A stretch of DNA of 64,000 bases from Roseiconus nitratireducens (GTDB lineage: Bacteria > Planctomycetota > Planctomycetia > Pirellulales > Pirellulaceae). Positions within the stretch are counted from its first letter, which is position 1. The number at the start of each line of letters is the position of its first letter. Location: the NCBI RefSeq assembly GCF_008629675.1, contig NZ_VWOX01000002.1, forward strand, positions 682,001-746,000, written 5' to 3'. Below the pieces are notes generated by a model. The model saw only the letters and a list, made by a program, of their open reading frames with translations. It ran no database searches and was not told where the DNA came from. This document shows positions 26,082 through 35,465 of this stretch, in pieces. Made by a program: the position numbers and the translations under genes.

Positions 26082-27965
26082 TCACGACGCTGAAACGCAC
26101 TGATTTGCTGCTGACGTTTTCGAAGCCTGTTCGCGGCGCAGCCATCGAGCAAAAAAGAGCATCCTCCACAACTGGCCCGAACGGTCGCGCACGCCACTCT
26201 GGTGCTCCTTCGCCAAGCTGCGAATCGCATCCATGCGAAACATCCCTGATCGCTCCAGTGCCGAATCGTTCAGCGTTTCCTCCAGCATGGGACGCAGTCG
26301 CCCACGGAGCCAGTCGCCCAGCGGAATTGAAAAGCCTCGCTTCCTCGGCTCGAGAACCGATTCAGGCAACTGGTTGGCGAAAGCGTGTTTCAAAATGTGC
26401 TTGGTTTCATGCCCCTTGATCTTCCACTCCAGAGGAAACTTCGCCGCAAGCTCAACCAGACGATAATCGAGCAAGGGCGCACGAACCTCAAGCGAGTTCG
26501 CCATCGACATCCGGTCCACTTTCACCAGGATGTCATCGGGCAAATACCAGCGCAGATCAAACAGCGTGTAGGGAACCAGCGGGTCCGCCCACGCTTTCCG
26601 GAGTTCTGGCGTCAAGAGTTCGTCGGAGACGCGAGCGGGAATCGTCTCAAGGAACTCTGGACTAAGCAGACGTCTGGCCTCCAACTCGGCAACACCGCCC
26701 GCGAAGAACTCCTGATTCCCAAGAGCCATCGCCTGCAAGAACCGCTTGCCGGGGACCGCTCCGGGAAGTGATGCCGCAGCCTTTGACAGCGGACTAAAGA
26801 GACGACGGAGGGCCACTGCATCTCGACGTGCCAGGATTCGCTGGTAGCGTGAATAGCCACCAAAGCTTTCGTCGCCGCCATCGCCCGCCAGAGCCACCGT
26901 CACATGTTGCCGCGTCAGTTTAGAAACCAGAAAAGTAGGAATGGCCGAGGAATCCGCGAACGGTTCGTCAAAATAATGAACAAGCTGCTCAACCAATCCA
27001 ACCGCGTCGGGCTGGACCGTCAGTTCATGATGATCAGTGCCATACATCGTCGCGACGTCGCGTGCATACTGCCGCTCACTATACCGCGGGTCGTCGAAAT
27101 CGATGAAGAAGGTTTTTACCGGTTTCGAACTCTGCTGAGCCATCAGTGCGACGACGATGCTGGAATCGACACCGCCGCTCAAAAATGCCCCTAGCGGGAC
27201 ATCACTGATCATGCGAATCTTGACCGCATCGAAAAGCAGCGTTTTAAGACGCTCGGTGGCATCTTCGAACTTTAGTGCTGGATCGATCTCGCCGTCGACA
27301 CTCCAGTACTGCCTGATCCGCGTCGTGCCTTTCTCGACAACCAACATCGAACCTGGAGGAAGTTTTCGTATCAACCGATAAATGGAACGAGGTTGGTTGA
27401 TGTAACCGATCGTCAGGTAATTGAGTACGGCTTGAGGATCAATGGTGCGATCAATCTCCGGTTGCTCCAGCAGGCACTTGATCTCCGAGGCAAAGGAAAA
27501 CTGCTCCGGTCCATCGTGGTAGTACAGCGGCTTTTTGCCCAGCCGATCCCTAGCAAGGATGAGACCTTGCCGATTGCGGTCCCAGATTGCGATGGCAAAC
27601 ATCCCGTTGAGATGCTTGACGAATTCATCGCCGTACTCCTCGTAGAGGTGCACGATGACTTCGGTGTCGGTGTGGGAAGAGAACTGGTGGCCGCGTTCGA
27701 TCAGGTTCTGGCGCAGCTCCTGGAAGTTGTAGATCTCTCCGTTCTGGATCACGCAGATCGAGCGGTCCTCATTGAAAATCGGCTGCGATCCGCCCGCCAC
27801 GTCGATGATGCTGAGCCGGCGCATGCCGAGGGCGATCGGTCCCTCCGCGTGGTAGCCGTCCTCGTCCGGGCCGCGGTGGACCATTTGGTCGCACATGCGT
27901 CGAACCAACGGCAACGAAGGTTCCGCCGACGGCGATTTGGCGACAATGCCCGAGATGCCACACAT
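26082..27965 (-). CDS. AsnB-type glutamine-hydrolysing amidotransferase (exosortase-locus type)
   Basis: The protein has 627 residues. It starts MCGISGIVA, with Cys2 as the class II glutaminase nucleophile, then HRGPDEDG, RRLSIIDVAGG, NGEIYNF and HTDTEVIVHLYEEYG. The synthetase half has GAFLSGGVDSSIVVALMA near 260 (ATP pyrophosphatase P-loop), ALAGDGGDESFGGY and LPDDILVKVDRMSMANSLEVRAP. The family makes amides from carboxylates using glutamine; versions in exosortase/exopolysaccharide loci are thought to amidate a uronic acid or another carboxylated sugar, not aspartate. That would fit the uronate-forming dehydrogenase at 14,242. ATG 27965. It is followed by the GT4 after 26 bases. Confidence 0.92.
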   Translation of the reverse strand: MCGISGIVAKSPSAEPSLPLVRRMCDQMVHRGPDEDGYHAEGPIALGMRRLSIIDVAGGSQPIFNEDRSICVIQNGEIYNFQELRQNLIERGHQFSSHTDTEVIVHLYEEYGDEFVKHLNGMFAIAIWDRNRQGLILARDRLGKKPLYYHDGPEQFSFASEIKCLLEQPEIDRTIDPQAVLNYLTIGYINQPRSIYRLIRKLPPGSMLVVEKGTTRIRQYWSVDGEIDPALKFEDATERLKTLLFDAVKIRMISDVPLGAFLSGGVDSSIVVALMAQQSSKPVKTFFIDFDDPRYSERQYARDVATMYGTDHHELTVQPDAVGLVEQLVHYFDEPFADSSAIPTFLVSKLTRQHVTVALAGDGGDESFGGYSRYQRILARRDAVALRRLFSPLSKAAASLPGAVPGKRFLQAMALGNQEFFAGGVAELEARRLLSPEFLETIPARVSDELLTPELRKAWADPLVPYTLFDLRWYLPDDILVKVDRMSMANSLEVRAPLLDYRLVELAAKFPLEWKIKGHETKHILKHAFANQLPESVLEPRKRGFSIPLGDWLRGRLRPMLEETLNDSALERSGMFRMDAIRSLAKEHQSGVRDRSGQLWRMLFFARWLRREQASKTSAANQCVSAS

Positions 27966-28018
27966 TTTACGTTATCGGTCCCGCCTGCAAATTGATTCCG
28001 GTGCTCGGAGGCCACGCA

Positions 28019-28993
28019 TCACGCAGGAACCTCCGCGTCGCGGGTTCGTTCCGTAGCGGGTTGGACGCCGCAGACGGCGGTGGGAAAGTCGAGCACCTCG
28101 ACGTCATCAAGACCCGCTTCACGGAACCAGCGTTTGACCTCATCCTCGCGATGGGAGTGAGCATATTCAGGGCTTAAGCTGTCGAAATCACTCATCACCC
28201 GCTGCCAAAAGTTGCTGCCACCACGTTTCGGCGCGGCGCCGGGGATCAGGCGGCTGAATCGGTGGCCGCCAGGCAGGGCTCGGATCCAAGAGAAAGCGGC
28301 TTGGTTGACGATGCACCAGGAGTAAAGCGCTGAGTGGGGGAATCTGGTCGTGTACCTTCGCCATCGGTCGGCAACACGTTTGCGGTCCGGGTGGTAAACC
28401 CAGATGGCAACACGACCATCGGCAGCGGCATACGGAACGATTGCCTTGAAGGCCTGCTCCGTGTCGGGCGTATGATGCAGCACGCCGAGTGAAAACACAT
28501 TGGCAAAGGATTGTCGGCGAAACGGCATCTTGAACAGGTCGCACTGAACAATATGGACGCCGGGTTGACGGCCGACGAAGTCATACGCCAGTTCGACAGA
28601 ATGCGTACTCAAGTCGACGCCAACGATCTGACCTCCGTGCCGCTGCACGACGTCGAGGTAGCGGCCGTAGCCGCAGCCGATTTCTAACGAAACGCCCTGG
28701 TTGAGATCCGAAAGGGGTATTCCCGTGGATGGTGTGAAACGTGCGTCGCCGGAACGATCGTGCTCGTAATGACGAAAATGGCGGCGGACGTACAGACGCT
28801 GCTTACTGAACGAGTCTGCATAGGCATCAGCGTCAACGAAACGCGGGATGCCACGCGAAATCGGGAACCCATGTCCGTTATTACAGCGAAGCTGACCATT
28901 GAGGATTTCGCCATCGATTGTCGAATCCGATTCACAACGCAGCGGAGACTCACAATCGGGGCAAACGAGGAGGTCGATTAAATCTGTTTTCAT
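28019..28993 (-). CDS. SAM-dependent methyltransferase with Trm112-like zinc-ribbon N-terminus
   Basis: The protein has 324 residues. Residues 1-55 (DLLVCPDCESPLRC, then LRCNNGHGFPISRGIPRFV) form a Trm112-like ribbon with a CPDC pair and a later C/H pair. The class I methyltransferase core follows: SLEIGCGYGRYLDVV near 102-116, IVGVDLSTHSVE, and FSLGVLHHTPDTEQAFKAI. This two-part layout is frequent in capsule and exopolysaccharide clusters. It probably methylates a sugar in the cytoplasm. ATG 28993, in a row with the second methyltransferase 38 bases upstream. Confidence 0.87.
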   Translation of the reverse strand: MKTDLIDLLVCPDCESPLRCESDSTIDGEILNGQLRCNNGHGFPISRGIPRFVDADAYADSFSKQRLYVRRHFRHYEHDRSGDARFTPSTGIPLSDLNQGVSLEIGCGYGRYLDVVQRHGGQIVGVDLSTHSVELAYDFVGRQPGVHIVQCDLFKMPFRRQSFANVFSLGVLHHTPDTEQAFKAIVPYAAADGRVAIWVYHPDRKRVADRWRRYTTRFPHSALYSWCIVNQAAFSWIRALPGGHRFSRLIPGAAPKRGGSNFWQRVMSDFDSLSPEYAHSHREDEVKRWFREAGLDDVEVLDFPTAVCGVQPATERTRDAEVPA

Positions 28994-29031
28994 CGGGTCT
29001 TGATCATTGGCTGCGGCATGGCGCTTCGAGT

Positions 29032-29814
29032 TTATCGGGCGATTGGCGAGTCAAATGGAGCATTGCGTGCGTGTAATACGAAGTCGGAATTCAGAAAAAA
29101 ATTCGCCACGGGATTGCTGATTAGTGCCCCAATCCCGCGAAGTCTATAGGGAACCGGGTACTGAACGCGGCAATCGACGAATCCTGCTTCGCGGAAGATC
29201 GCCATCCACGCCGCTGGCTGTTGGTGGAGTCGCCAGTTGATGGTGCGCAGGCGGGGGTTGGACAAACAGGCTGGCAGGCCAAGCTGTCGTGCCTGAGTCC
29301 AGACGCTATAGCGGCACACGTCGGTAATCACGGCAAGGCCAGCAGGTTTCAGCCACGACTTCATCTGCGTAGCGATTTTCACGAATGCATCGAATGTGGG
29401 TCGGTGCCAATTCGCATGATCCTCGGACTCCTGCAGATGATTGATGGAGGCATTGGAGACGATCAGATCGAAACGCTCAGATGGTTCATACTGTTGAAAA
29501 TCGGTGGTCACGATCTCGATCTGGTCAAGCCCCAACCGGCAAATCCGTTCTTGTTGAATATCGACAGCCCCCGATCGCGAACCGTCCATTTCCGGCTCCA
29601 TGCTCACAACTCGGCGTGCACCGGTGGTTGCCAACCACAGCGACGTCAGTCCTCGACCGCTACCGACATCGAGTATCGACTTGCCTGGAATGGAAATGCC
29701 GTGAAACATGCTTCGCATCGCATCTTCAAATCCGGTCGGATTATGGTGACCGTCTTCGGCAAGGATCGAAGCGAAAGTGTCAGAACAGATCACGAAAAAT
29801 CTAGTTTCGCACAT
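29032..29814 (-). CDS. SAM-dependent methyltransferase (class I)
   Basis: The protein has 260 residues. Motif I is SILDVGSGRGLTSLWLA at 46-62, followed by RRVVSMEPEMDG and FDLIVSNASINHLQE. WLKPAGLAVITDVCRYSV is the motif III region, with a product-release-type C-terminus. It has no zinc-ribbon extension and is not closely similar to the neighbour at 28,019. The region looks somewhat AT-richer than the rest by eye. ATG 29814. It lies 27 bases after the GT4 gene at 29,842. Confidence 0.85.
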   Translation of the reverse strand: MCETRFFVICSDTFASILAEDGHHNPTGFEDAMRSMFHGISIPGKSILDVGSGRGLTSLWLATTGARRVVSMEPEMDGSRSGAVDIQQERICRLGLDQIEIVTTDFQQYEPSERFDLIVSNASINHLQESEDHANWHRPTFDAFVKIATQMKSWLKPAGLAVITDVCRYSVWTQARQLGLPACLSNPRLRTINWRLHQQPAAWMAIFREAGFVDCRVQYPVPYRLRGIGALISNPVANFFLNSDFVLHARNAPFDSPIAR

Positions 29815-29841
29815 CGAAAAAATCTGAAACCACAGCCCGCG

Positions 29842-31047
29842 TTACAGAACATCTCGATACACCGACAAGAGTTGATCGACCATTCTGTCGAACGAGAATG
29901 ACTCGACAACTCTTACCCTTGCCTTTCGTCCCATTTCGGCTGCCGCGCTAGAGTCGCGGAGAAGGCAGAGTATTCTCTCCGCAAGATTTCCAGGATTTCG
30001 TGGCTCGCAAAGCAAGCCAGTCTCACCGTCGGAGATGTATTCGGGAATGCCTCCCACCCGCGAACCGACGGCTGGACGTTCGCAGGCAGCTGCCTCGAGC
30101 AAGACGTTGCCGGCAGCTTCGGTGACGCTTGGCAGGACAAATACATCGCACGCTTGAAAGTATGACGGCAACAGACTTCGACCAACAAAACCCCTCAGTT
30201 CGAGATGCGACTTCAGTCCATGAATATCGCGGAACTCTTGAATTTCTTCCTCGAGCGGGCCTTTTCCGCAAATGACGAGCCGTGTCTCCGGGACGTGCTG
30301 CCGAACCACTTGAAATGCCTCCAGTAAATCCCGAACGCCCTTTTGGGGCCCCAAGTTTCCCACAAACAGTATCGTGGGAGCATCACTCAGGTCGAGGCGT
30401 TGCTTTGCATCGCCTTGGTTGCCTGGGCTAAACGACTCGTGATCAACTCCCTTGTGAATGACGCAAGTTTTCGAGGGAATCGCCCCTAAGGTATGCGCTC
30501 GCTCGATAACGGCCGAGCTGATGCCAATGATACGATCTGCCATCTGAAATGCGTATCGAAGCCGCCTTCGGAAGTAGGCATCATCGTATTTTCCATAGCC
30601 GATCTCGGGTACCTCAAAAACGTCAGCTCCTCGTAGTGTGATCACGAGTGGAACCCCGGTAAGTCGCTTAGCGAGGGCACCTGCTGTGCCGCTCGGCCGC
30701 GCCCAGTGGCTGTGAATGAGATCAATTTTCTCTGCCCGAACTATCCGTTCAATCGATCGTTGGATACGGACCAGCTCAATTCGCTCCACGACAGAATTAG
30801 AGGCGAGAGCGTCACATCCTCGGTAGCGGAGCGAACTCCAAACCGCATCAAAGCTGGTGCCAAGTTTCCGCTTTCTAGGATGCGTGTGTCGAACGAAATG
30901 ATTACACTCACGCCCAATCCCGCTGTGGCCCACTGTATGAAACCGTACGCCACGTCTCATCAAGGCAGATAACTCATCATCCAAGAAGCTCAACTTCGTC
31001 AATGCCTGAGCATCTGTGCTCTCCGGAAGTAAGCCAAGTACGTTCAC
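29842..31047 (-). CDS. Glycosyltransferase family 4
   Basis: The protein has 401 residues and is close to the colanic-acid/WcaL-like GT4 group. DLIHSHWARPSGTAGALA, ITLRGADVFEVPEIGYG and RIIGISSAVIERA lie in the acceptor domain. VIHKGVDHESFSPG, ILFVGNLGPQKGVRDLLEAF, LVICGKGPLEEEI and VLPSVTEAAGNVLLEAAACERPAVGSRVGG (E-x7-E) lie in the donor domain. It starts with GTG 31047 in a GTGA overlap with the upstream glycosyltransferase gene, so the two are translationally coupled. Confidence 0.9.
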   Translation of the reverse strand: MNVLGLLPESTDAQALTKLSFLDDELSALMRRGVRFHTVGHSGIGRECNHFVRHTHPRKRKLGTSFDAVWSSLRYRGCDALASNSVVERIELVRIQRSIERIVRAEKIDLIHSHWARPSGTAGALAKRLTGVPLVITLRGADVFEVPEIGYGKYDDAYFRRRLRYAFQMADRIIGISSAVIERAHTLGAIPSKTCVIHKGVDHESFSPGNQGDAKQRLDLSDAPTILFVGNLGPQKGVRDLLEAFQVVRQHVPETRLVICGKGPLEEEIQEFRDIHGLKSHLELRGFVGRSLLPSYFQACDVFVLPSVTEAAGNVLLEAAACERPAVGSRVGGIPEYISDGETGLLCEPRNPGNLAERILCLLRDSSAAAEMGRKARVRVVESFSFDRMVDQLLSVYRDVL

Positions 31048-32219
31048 GTCCGACTTTCCCCACTCAATTCTGCGTGCGTGGCATTCCCGAGCCGCACGGA
31101 GGTGGCGGCATGACGTTCACCCAATGCCATTGCTACTGGACGAATTACTCTCTTCCAGTCATATTGTTCGGCCAGCGCGCGTGCCGCGCTTCCTCTTATC
31201 GCGGCAGGGATGGCAAGGTACTCGGGTATGACCGATGCAAGTTCGGCAGCATCGCCCACGCGAAACAGCTTTCCGGCGTCGGGGGCCCCGGAAAGGAGCT
31301 CTTTGAAGTAAGGAAGGTCGGAGGCAATAACGCCTCGCCCGAAAGTGAGAGCGGCGAGTAGCGCGCCGCTGCCGGTAACAGAGCGATACGGCAGCAAAAT
31401 CCCATCACTCGCGTTCGCATAGTCCGCGAACTCCTGCTCCGTCAGTGAGCGTTCAACAAGCGTGATTTGAGGTGAGCCTGCCATTGAATGAAGGCAACCA
31501 GCGGAGAATTGCGGATGTCGCTTACCCGCGATTAGCAAGTGGACGTTTGACGGCAAACACTCGACGGCACGGCAAGCTAAGTCAATACCCTTGTAGTGTC
31601 GTAGATTTCCCAGGCAAGCGAGCAGCGGAATGTCCTCTGCAACTCCGAGTTCACGCCGGACTAGCTCGCGAGACCGCGGAGGAGGGTAAGCACCGTCGTA
31701 ATTGCCGTGCGGCATCACCACGATCTGGGCCTCAGTCTGAAAGCGTTCACGACACTCGCGCGCAGTAGCCCCGTCATGACAGATGAGCAAGGTCGCGTAA
31801 GAGGCAAGACACTCGAAGGTGCGGCGTTGAATAGGGGATTCACCTTCGTGCGGGGTGATGTTATGTATCGTCCAAACAACCTGTTTCCCGTGATTGCGGG
31901 CAAGTCTAAGGAATTCCCGCAATTGCAGCAGCCGAAATGGGGGCGAAAGCCATTTACTCGCCTCGCCGCATCTCCAGCAACCCGGCAACCGCTGGAGTGA
32001 TCGCACCCAACCGGGCCGGTGTGTGAGCAATCCTTCAGGCCAGTGGAAATGGACCGCATCAAACGAGTCGATATTTTTCCGTAGCCAACTCCGGCTAAGT
32101 TTCATGTTGCCTACTAAGCGGACGTCATGGTTGCTAAGCGCACGATAGAAAAGGCTCAAGTATGGATTTGCGCTCCTGACATTCGCGTTAGTTATCAAGC
32201 GGAGGTTCCTATGTTCCAT
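31044..32219 (-). CDS. Glycosyltransferase (GT4/GumK-like, GT-B fold)
   Basis: The protein has 391 residues. It begins MEHRNLRLITNANVRSANPY and carries FDAVHFHWPEG near residue 55, WTIHNITPHEGE, LLICHDGATARECRERF and VVMPHGNYDGAYP. The donor half has PLLACLGNLRHYKGIDLA, LLIAGKRHP, ASDGILLPYRSVTGSGALLAALTFGRGVIASDLPY. The HFHWPE and PHGNYxxxYP motifs are typical of a subgroup often annotated as beta-glycosyltransferases of xanthan-like assembly. ATG 32219 is preferred over TTG 32267, which would add 16 poorly conserved residues. It follows the pyruvyl transferase gene by 81 bases. Confidence 0.82.
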   Translation of the reverse strand: MEHRNLRLITNANVRSANPYLSLFYRALSNHDVRLVGNMKLSRSWLRKNIDSFDAVHFHWPEGLLTHRPGWVRSLQRLPGCWRCGEASKWLSPPFRLLQLREFLRLARNHGKQVVWTIHNITPHEGESPIQRRTFECLASYATLLICHDGATARECRERFQTEAQIVVMPHGNYDGAYPPPRSRELVRRELGVAEDIPLLACLGNLRHYKGIDLACRAVECLPSNVHLLIAGKRHPQFSAGCLHSMAGSPQITLVERSLTEQEFADYANASDGILLPYRSVTGSGALLAALTFGRGVIASDLPYFKELLSGAPDAGKLFRVGDAAELASVIPEYLAIPAAIRGSAARALAEQYDWKRVIRPVAMALGERHAATSVRLGNATHAELSGESRT

Positions 32220-32300
32220 ATTCAGATCCCGCGTAGCGGCGTCGCTCGCAGTCTCTCTCGCGATCAAGACTACAGTTCAATTCCACAAGCTTCGGATCCA

Positions 32301-33152
32301 CTAAAGCATTGCCCGATTCAGAGTTTCAATCTTTTCGTCGAGCCTGTCAATTTTTTCTTTCCACACCACGTCTTTGCTGAGGAACGGCTCACGCCTCGCA
32401 ACGGCCGCAAGCCAGTGTTTGCAAACCGAAAGTTTGAAGCCACGCTTGATGCGCTGGAAATTAGTAGTTGCAGAGTCTTCGGGAAAAGGGAAGGGCACTT
32501 TGACTCTATTGAGCGACAATTCCATTGCGCCGAGCCAATCAGCCCACTTCCAAGCCCCAACGGAGCCCTCTGATAGGCGAGTTCGTAGTGAAATCGGAAT
32601 CCAGGGTATGCGCAAGCAGTCTGCTGCAATCGCGCCGTGCATCGCCTCGGAAAGAATCAATTTGCACTGAGAAATTAACTCTAAAACCCGTTCCACTCCA
32701 GCTTCCGGAGAGATCAACACAAACCCTAACTCGTCGCACACACGCTGCCAATCCGCGGATGGCAGCGTGTGATAATGCGGCACAAAACCCACGGGCGCGT
32801 TTGCGGACGGATTCGCCGTTTTATATCCAAGCAGTGCAAGGCAGTAAGCGGGGTCTGCGATAAACTCTGAGCCGCGAAACGGCGACGTCTGAGCAGTGCA
32901 TGGCCCCCGAACGAAGTGAACTTTCAAGCCGTGATGGCCACACAAGTTTGTTACTGGGCCTCGCGTTCCGGCCCCAAAGACCTCGACCGCTGGAAACTGC
33001 AAGAGCCTCTCATCCAAGACACTACCAATCGCTACAAATTGCGCACTGGGAGCCTCGGAGTTTAGGTATCTCGACAAAAGCTTCGGCCAAATATACCGGT
33101 TCAAGTCGTCGCCAAAGTTTCCTTGGGATCGGTTGAAAGAGTATATTTCCAT
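32301..33152 (-). CDS. Polysaccharide pyruvyl transferase family protein
   Basis: The protein has 283 residues. NFGDDLNRYIWPKL at 12-25 is the signature N-terminus, then FVAIGSVLDERL, VFGAGTRGP, VHFVRGPCTAQ, IADPAYCLALLGY and QCKLILSEAMHGAIAADCLRIPWIPI. These match the PS_pyruv_trans family (CsaB, GumL, WcaK). Such enzymes transfer a pyruvyl ketal from phosphoenolpyruvate to a sugar and so add a negative charge to the polymer. ATG 33152. Upstream is a 621-base gap that separates it from the flippase. Confidence 0.85.
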   Translation of the reverse strand: MEIYSFNRSQGNFGDDLNRYIWPKLLSRYLNSEAPSAQFVAIGSVLDERLLQFPAVEVFGAGTRGPVTNLCGHHGLKVHFVRGPCTAQTSPFRGSEFIADPAYCLALLGYKTANPSANAPVGFVPHYHTLPSADWQRVCDELGFVLISPEAGVERVLELISQCKLILSEAMHGAIAADCLRIPWIPISLRTRLSEGSVGAWKWADWLGAMELSLNRVKVPFPFPEDSATTNFQRIKRGFKLSVCKHWLAAVARREPFLSKDVVWKEKIDRLDEKIETLNRAML

Positions 33153-33773
33153 TACGGAAATCGCGTTAATAGGGTAGGCTTTGTCAAAATACTGGCCAGA
33201 ATCCCGGAAAGAGATTATGGCTTGGTCTTCAAGAGAATGAAATGTAGAACGTTGAAGTGAGCCTTCGTACCAGGCGGGCGAAGCATTCGGCTCTGCTTTC
33301 GAATCGTTGGGTGGTAGAAAAGCCTTTCAGCTGGCTTGGTCTATGGCGGGAGTTCAGTCGCAACAACAAACATCGAAGGGAGTTAGGTAGGCAATGATTT
33401 TCGCAGCATCGATTGGTCTGGTGCTCAAGTCGCTCGCGACAACCAGCTACCGGTCTTAATTCGATCATGGACTTACAAGGTGAATCGTTCTTAGATAGAT
33501 TTGCGCCAGCATTGCAGAGTTTCTGCATGTTCTTGCCACGTCCGAGACTAACCCCATCCATCTGGGAACTTGCAAGCAGCGTTCGAAATTGAACCAGGAA
33601 TGATTGCGGCGACACCTCGTACAGAACTACCTGCGGAGGCTAACGACAAGTAACGCCGCAACACGTTGGGATCGCGGTGGATCCTTCAATTTCCCAACCA
33701 ACCACTCTGATTCATTCTAGGCGTGGCCCTAGTCCTAGTTAGCCGCCGAGCGTACTGCTTAGGGGACGAAGAG
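33153..33773. other. 621-base intergenic region, possibly with gene remnants
   Basis: No intact gene is visible. A 128-codon minus-strand frame (33,229-33,615) has no recognisable motif. In a different minus-strand frame, about 43 codons (roughly 33,225-33,352) read like the C-terminal end of a protein (KPAERLFYHPT, then FNVLHFILLKTKP and a stop) but are preceded by stops. Base composition is AT-richer than the flanks. A decayed gene is possible but not shown. Confidence 0.4.
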
Positions 33774-35291
33774 CTACTGCCGCCGCACTCCGCCAAAGGC
33801 AACGTTGCGGACCGTGACCAAGGCAATTGGATCTATTAGGTATACAGACAAAACGTATGATACTGAACCGCTAGCTACGGCTATTAGCAATGTGTATGCG
33901 GAGATGCCTGGGGCAAACAGTTGCGCAAGAAAGCTTGTGGCTCCACATGCGAATGAGGCGATGAGAGGGTTTTTGAGTACGCGAAGGGATGCTGAGATGG
34001 TAATTTCGGGTGATATATGTGAGATGACGGCTAAGTTGAGAAAATACAATGGCAGAACCGCCATGGCGTAGGAAGCGGCAACGCCCAGAACGCCCCAATG
34101 CACACCCACGAGAAAACTCGCTACCCGTATGACCCCGCGAAGTATGCCCATTCGGAACAACAAGTCGGTTCTACCTTTAGCGACGTAGATCTGATTGATA
34201 GGCGCTGAAGCCGACTCCAGCATTCCTACCGGCGCTAAGATCTGAATCAATGGTATTGCCAGTAGCCATTTTTCGCCTATCGCGACACGCACAAATGGGT
34301 CCGCGAGTACTGTGAGCCCAATCATCATTGGGAACGTCACTAAAGCAATGGCGCCGGACGTCCGTAGACAGACCTCTGCCAACCGTACATTGTTGTCTTG
34401 AAGTTTCGATAGCTTCGGAAACAGTACGCGAGTGACGACACTTGAGACTGAGTCTCGCGGTACAAGCATCAACTTGTAAGCCAGTGAGTAGTATCCCAGC
34501 GCCACCGGACCGAGAAAAACCCCAATGATCAAGTTGTCCGCGTTTCGGGCGAAGTAGTTGAAGATATTGAAGCCGGTTAGGTTCAATCCAAACCGCAAGC
34601 ATTCTCGCAAGCCCGCGCGGTCGATCACCATTGCCGGACGAAAGGGGACCGCCAGATTGATCAGGATCATTTGGACGGCGGAACTCGCCAGGGTGGCGGC
34701 GACTAATGCCCACACGCCCCAACCAAAATAGGCCAGTGGTATCGCAGTACCTCCCGCCGCAGTCACTCCGCCGATTTCACGCAATGCCAGTTTCTTAAAT
34801 TCCATCTGCCGCTGGAGCAGGGCGGCGGGAATCATCGTGAATCCTGCAAATAGGAAGGTGATCGAGAGCACCGCGATGATTGGAGTGACGCGTGGGTCGT
34901 CGTACATCCACGCCGCCAGCGGAGCGATCGCCAGCACTACTAGCCCCACGAAGATACACACGCCGAGGTTGACCCAGAAGAGGGTGCTCAACAGATCGTC
35001 AGAGATCTTCTTTCGCTGGACGATCGCGCTGTTGAAGCCCAAATCCCGGAATATCTTCACAAAACCGGTGATCACGGTCGCCATCCCCAACAGCCCGAAA
35101 TATTCCGGGGCAAGTAGCCGCGCCATCACCATCGAGATGACGAACTGCATCCCCTGGGCGCCGTACTTGGAAAAGGCGCTCCAGCGGACAGCCGAATAGC
35201 CGTCCATCCGAGGCTTCCGATTCGACTTGGCCTTCGGCTCGACGTTAGCGTCGGCTTTGGGCTCGTCAGATGTGGGAGTTTCGGTGGTCAA
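33774..35291 (-). CDS. Wzx-type oligosaccharide flippase (MOP superfamily)
   Basis: The protein has 505 residues. After a charged N-terminal tail rich in Glu, Lys and Pro, RWSAFSKYGAQGMQFVISMVMARLLAPEYFGLLGMATVITGFVKIF is the first two helices of the WzxC/polysaccharide-biosynthesis flippase group. About twelve to fourteen hydrophobic segments follow, including NYFARNADNLIIGVFLG and YYSLAYKLMLVPRDSVSSV, which are typical motifs. It would flip the polyprenyl-linked repeat unit to the periplasmic face. The predicted start TTG 35291 has no clear ribosome site; ATG 35207 (MDGYSAVRW) is the alternative and would remove the charged tail. It is the only flippase seen. Confidence 0.9.
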   Translation of the reverse strand: MTTETPTSDEPKADANVEPKAKSNRKPRMDGYSAVRWSAFSKYGAQGMQFVISMVMARLLAPEYFGLLGMATVITGFVKIFRDLGFNSAIVQRKKISDDLLSTLFWVNLGVCIFVGLVVLAIAPLAAWMYDDPRVTPIIAVLSITFLFAGFTMIPAALLQRQMEFKKLALREIGGVTAAGGTAIPLAYFGWGVWALVAATLASSAVQMILINLAVPFRPAMVIDRAGLRECLRFGLNLTGFNIFNYFARNADNLIIGVFLGPVALGYYSLAYKLMLVPRDSVSSVVTRVLFPKLSKLQDNNVRLAEVCLRTSGAIALVTFPMMIGLTVLADPFVRVAIGEKWLLAIPLIQILAPVGMLESASAPINQIYVAKGRTDLLFRMGILRGVIRVASFLVGVHWGVLGVAASYAMAVLPLYFLNLAVISHISPEITISASLRVLKNPLIASFACGATSFLAQLFAPGISAYTLLIAVASGSVSYVLSVYLIDPIALVTVRNVAFGGVRRQ

Positions 35292-35379
35292 GGAGGGTAG
35301 CTGTCAGTCGTGGCTTGACGTGAGGTCGTCCGCAGGGGAATCTCTCGCTATCGCGTGAAGAGGTACCGGCGGGGCTGTG

Positions 35380-35465
35380 GGCTGGCGCCTTCGCGTTAAA
35401 GAAAGGCCGCGCGATGGCGCCTTCGCGTTAAGGTGGAGTGGTGGGCTGGCTTCTTTGCGTTCGCA
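35380..35465. repeat. Three imperfect direct repeats at the 3' end of a GT4 gene
   Basis: GGCTGGCGCCTTCGCGTTAA (35381-35399) is followed by GATGGCGCCTTCGCGTTAA about 32 bases later and by GGCTGGCTTCTTTGCGTTCG another ~33 bases on. The middle copy contains the TTA (35428-35430) that is the TAA stop of the minus-strand GT4. The last copy encodes part of its C-terminal NAKEASPP-type tail in one frame, and RTQRSQPTTPP in the gene's own frame. Confidence 0.7.

Noticed and set aside
33229..33615. Minus-strand 128-codon frame in the gap between pyruvyl transferase and flippase genes
   Set aside because: No motif, no ribosome site and a Cys/Arg-rich composition. A neighbouring frame looks like a protein end but is broken by stops, so a remnant is possible but no gene is called.
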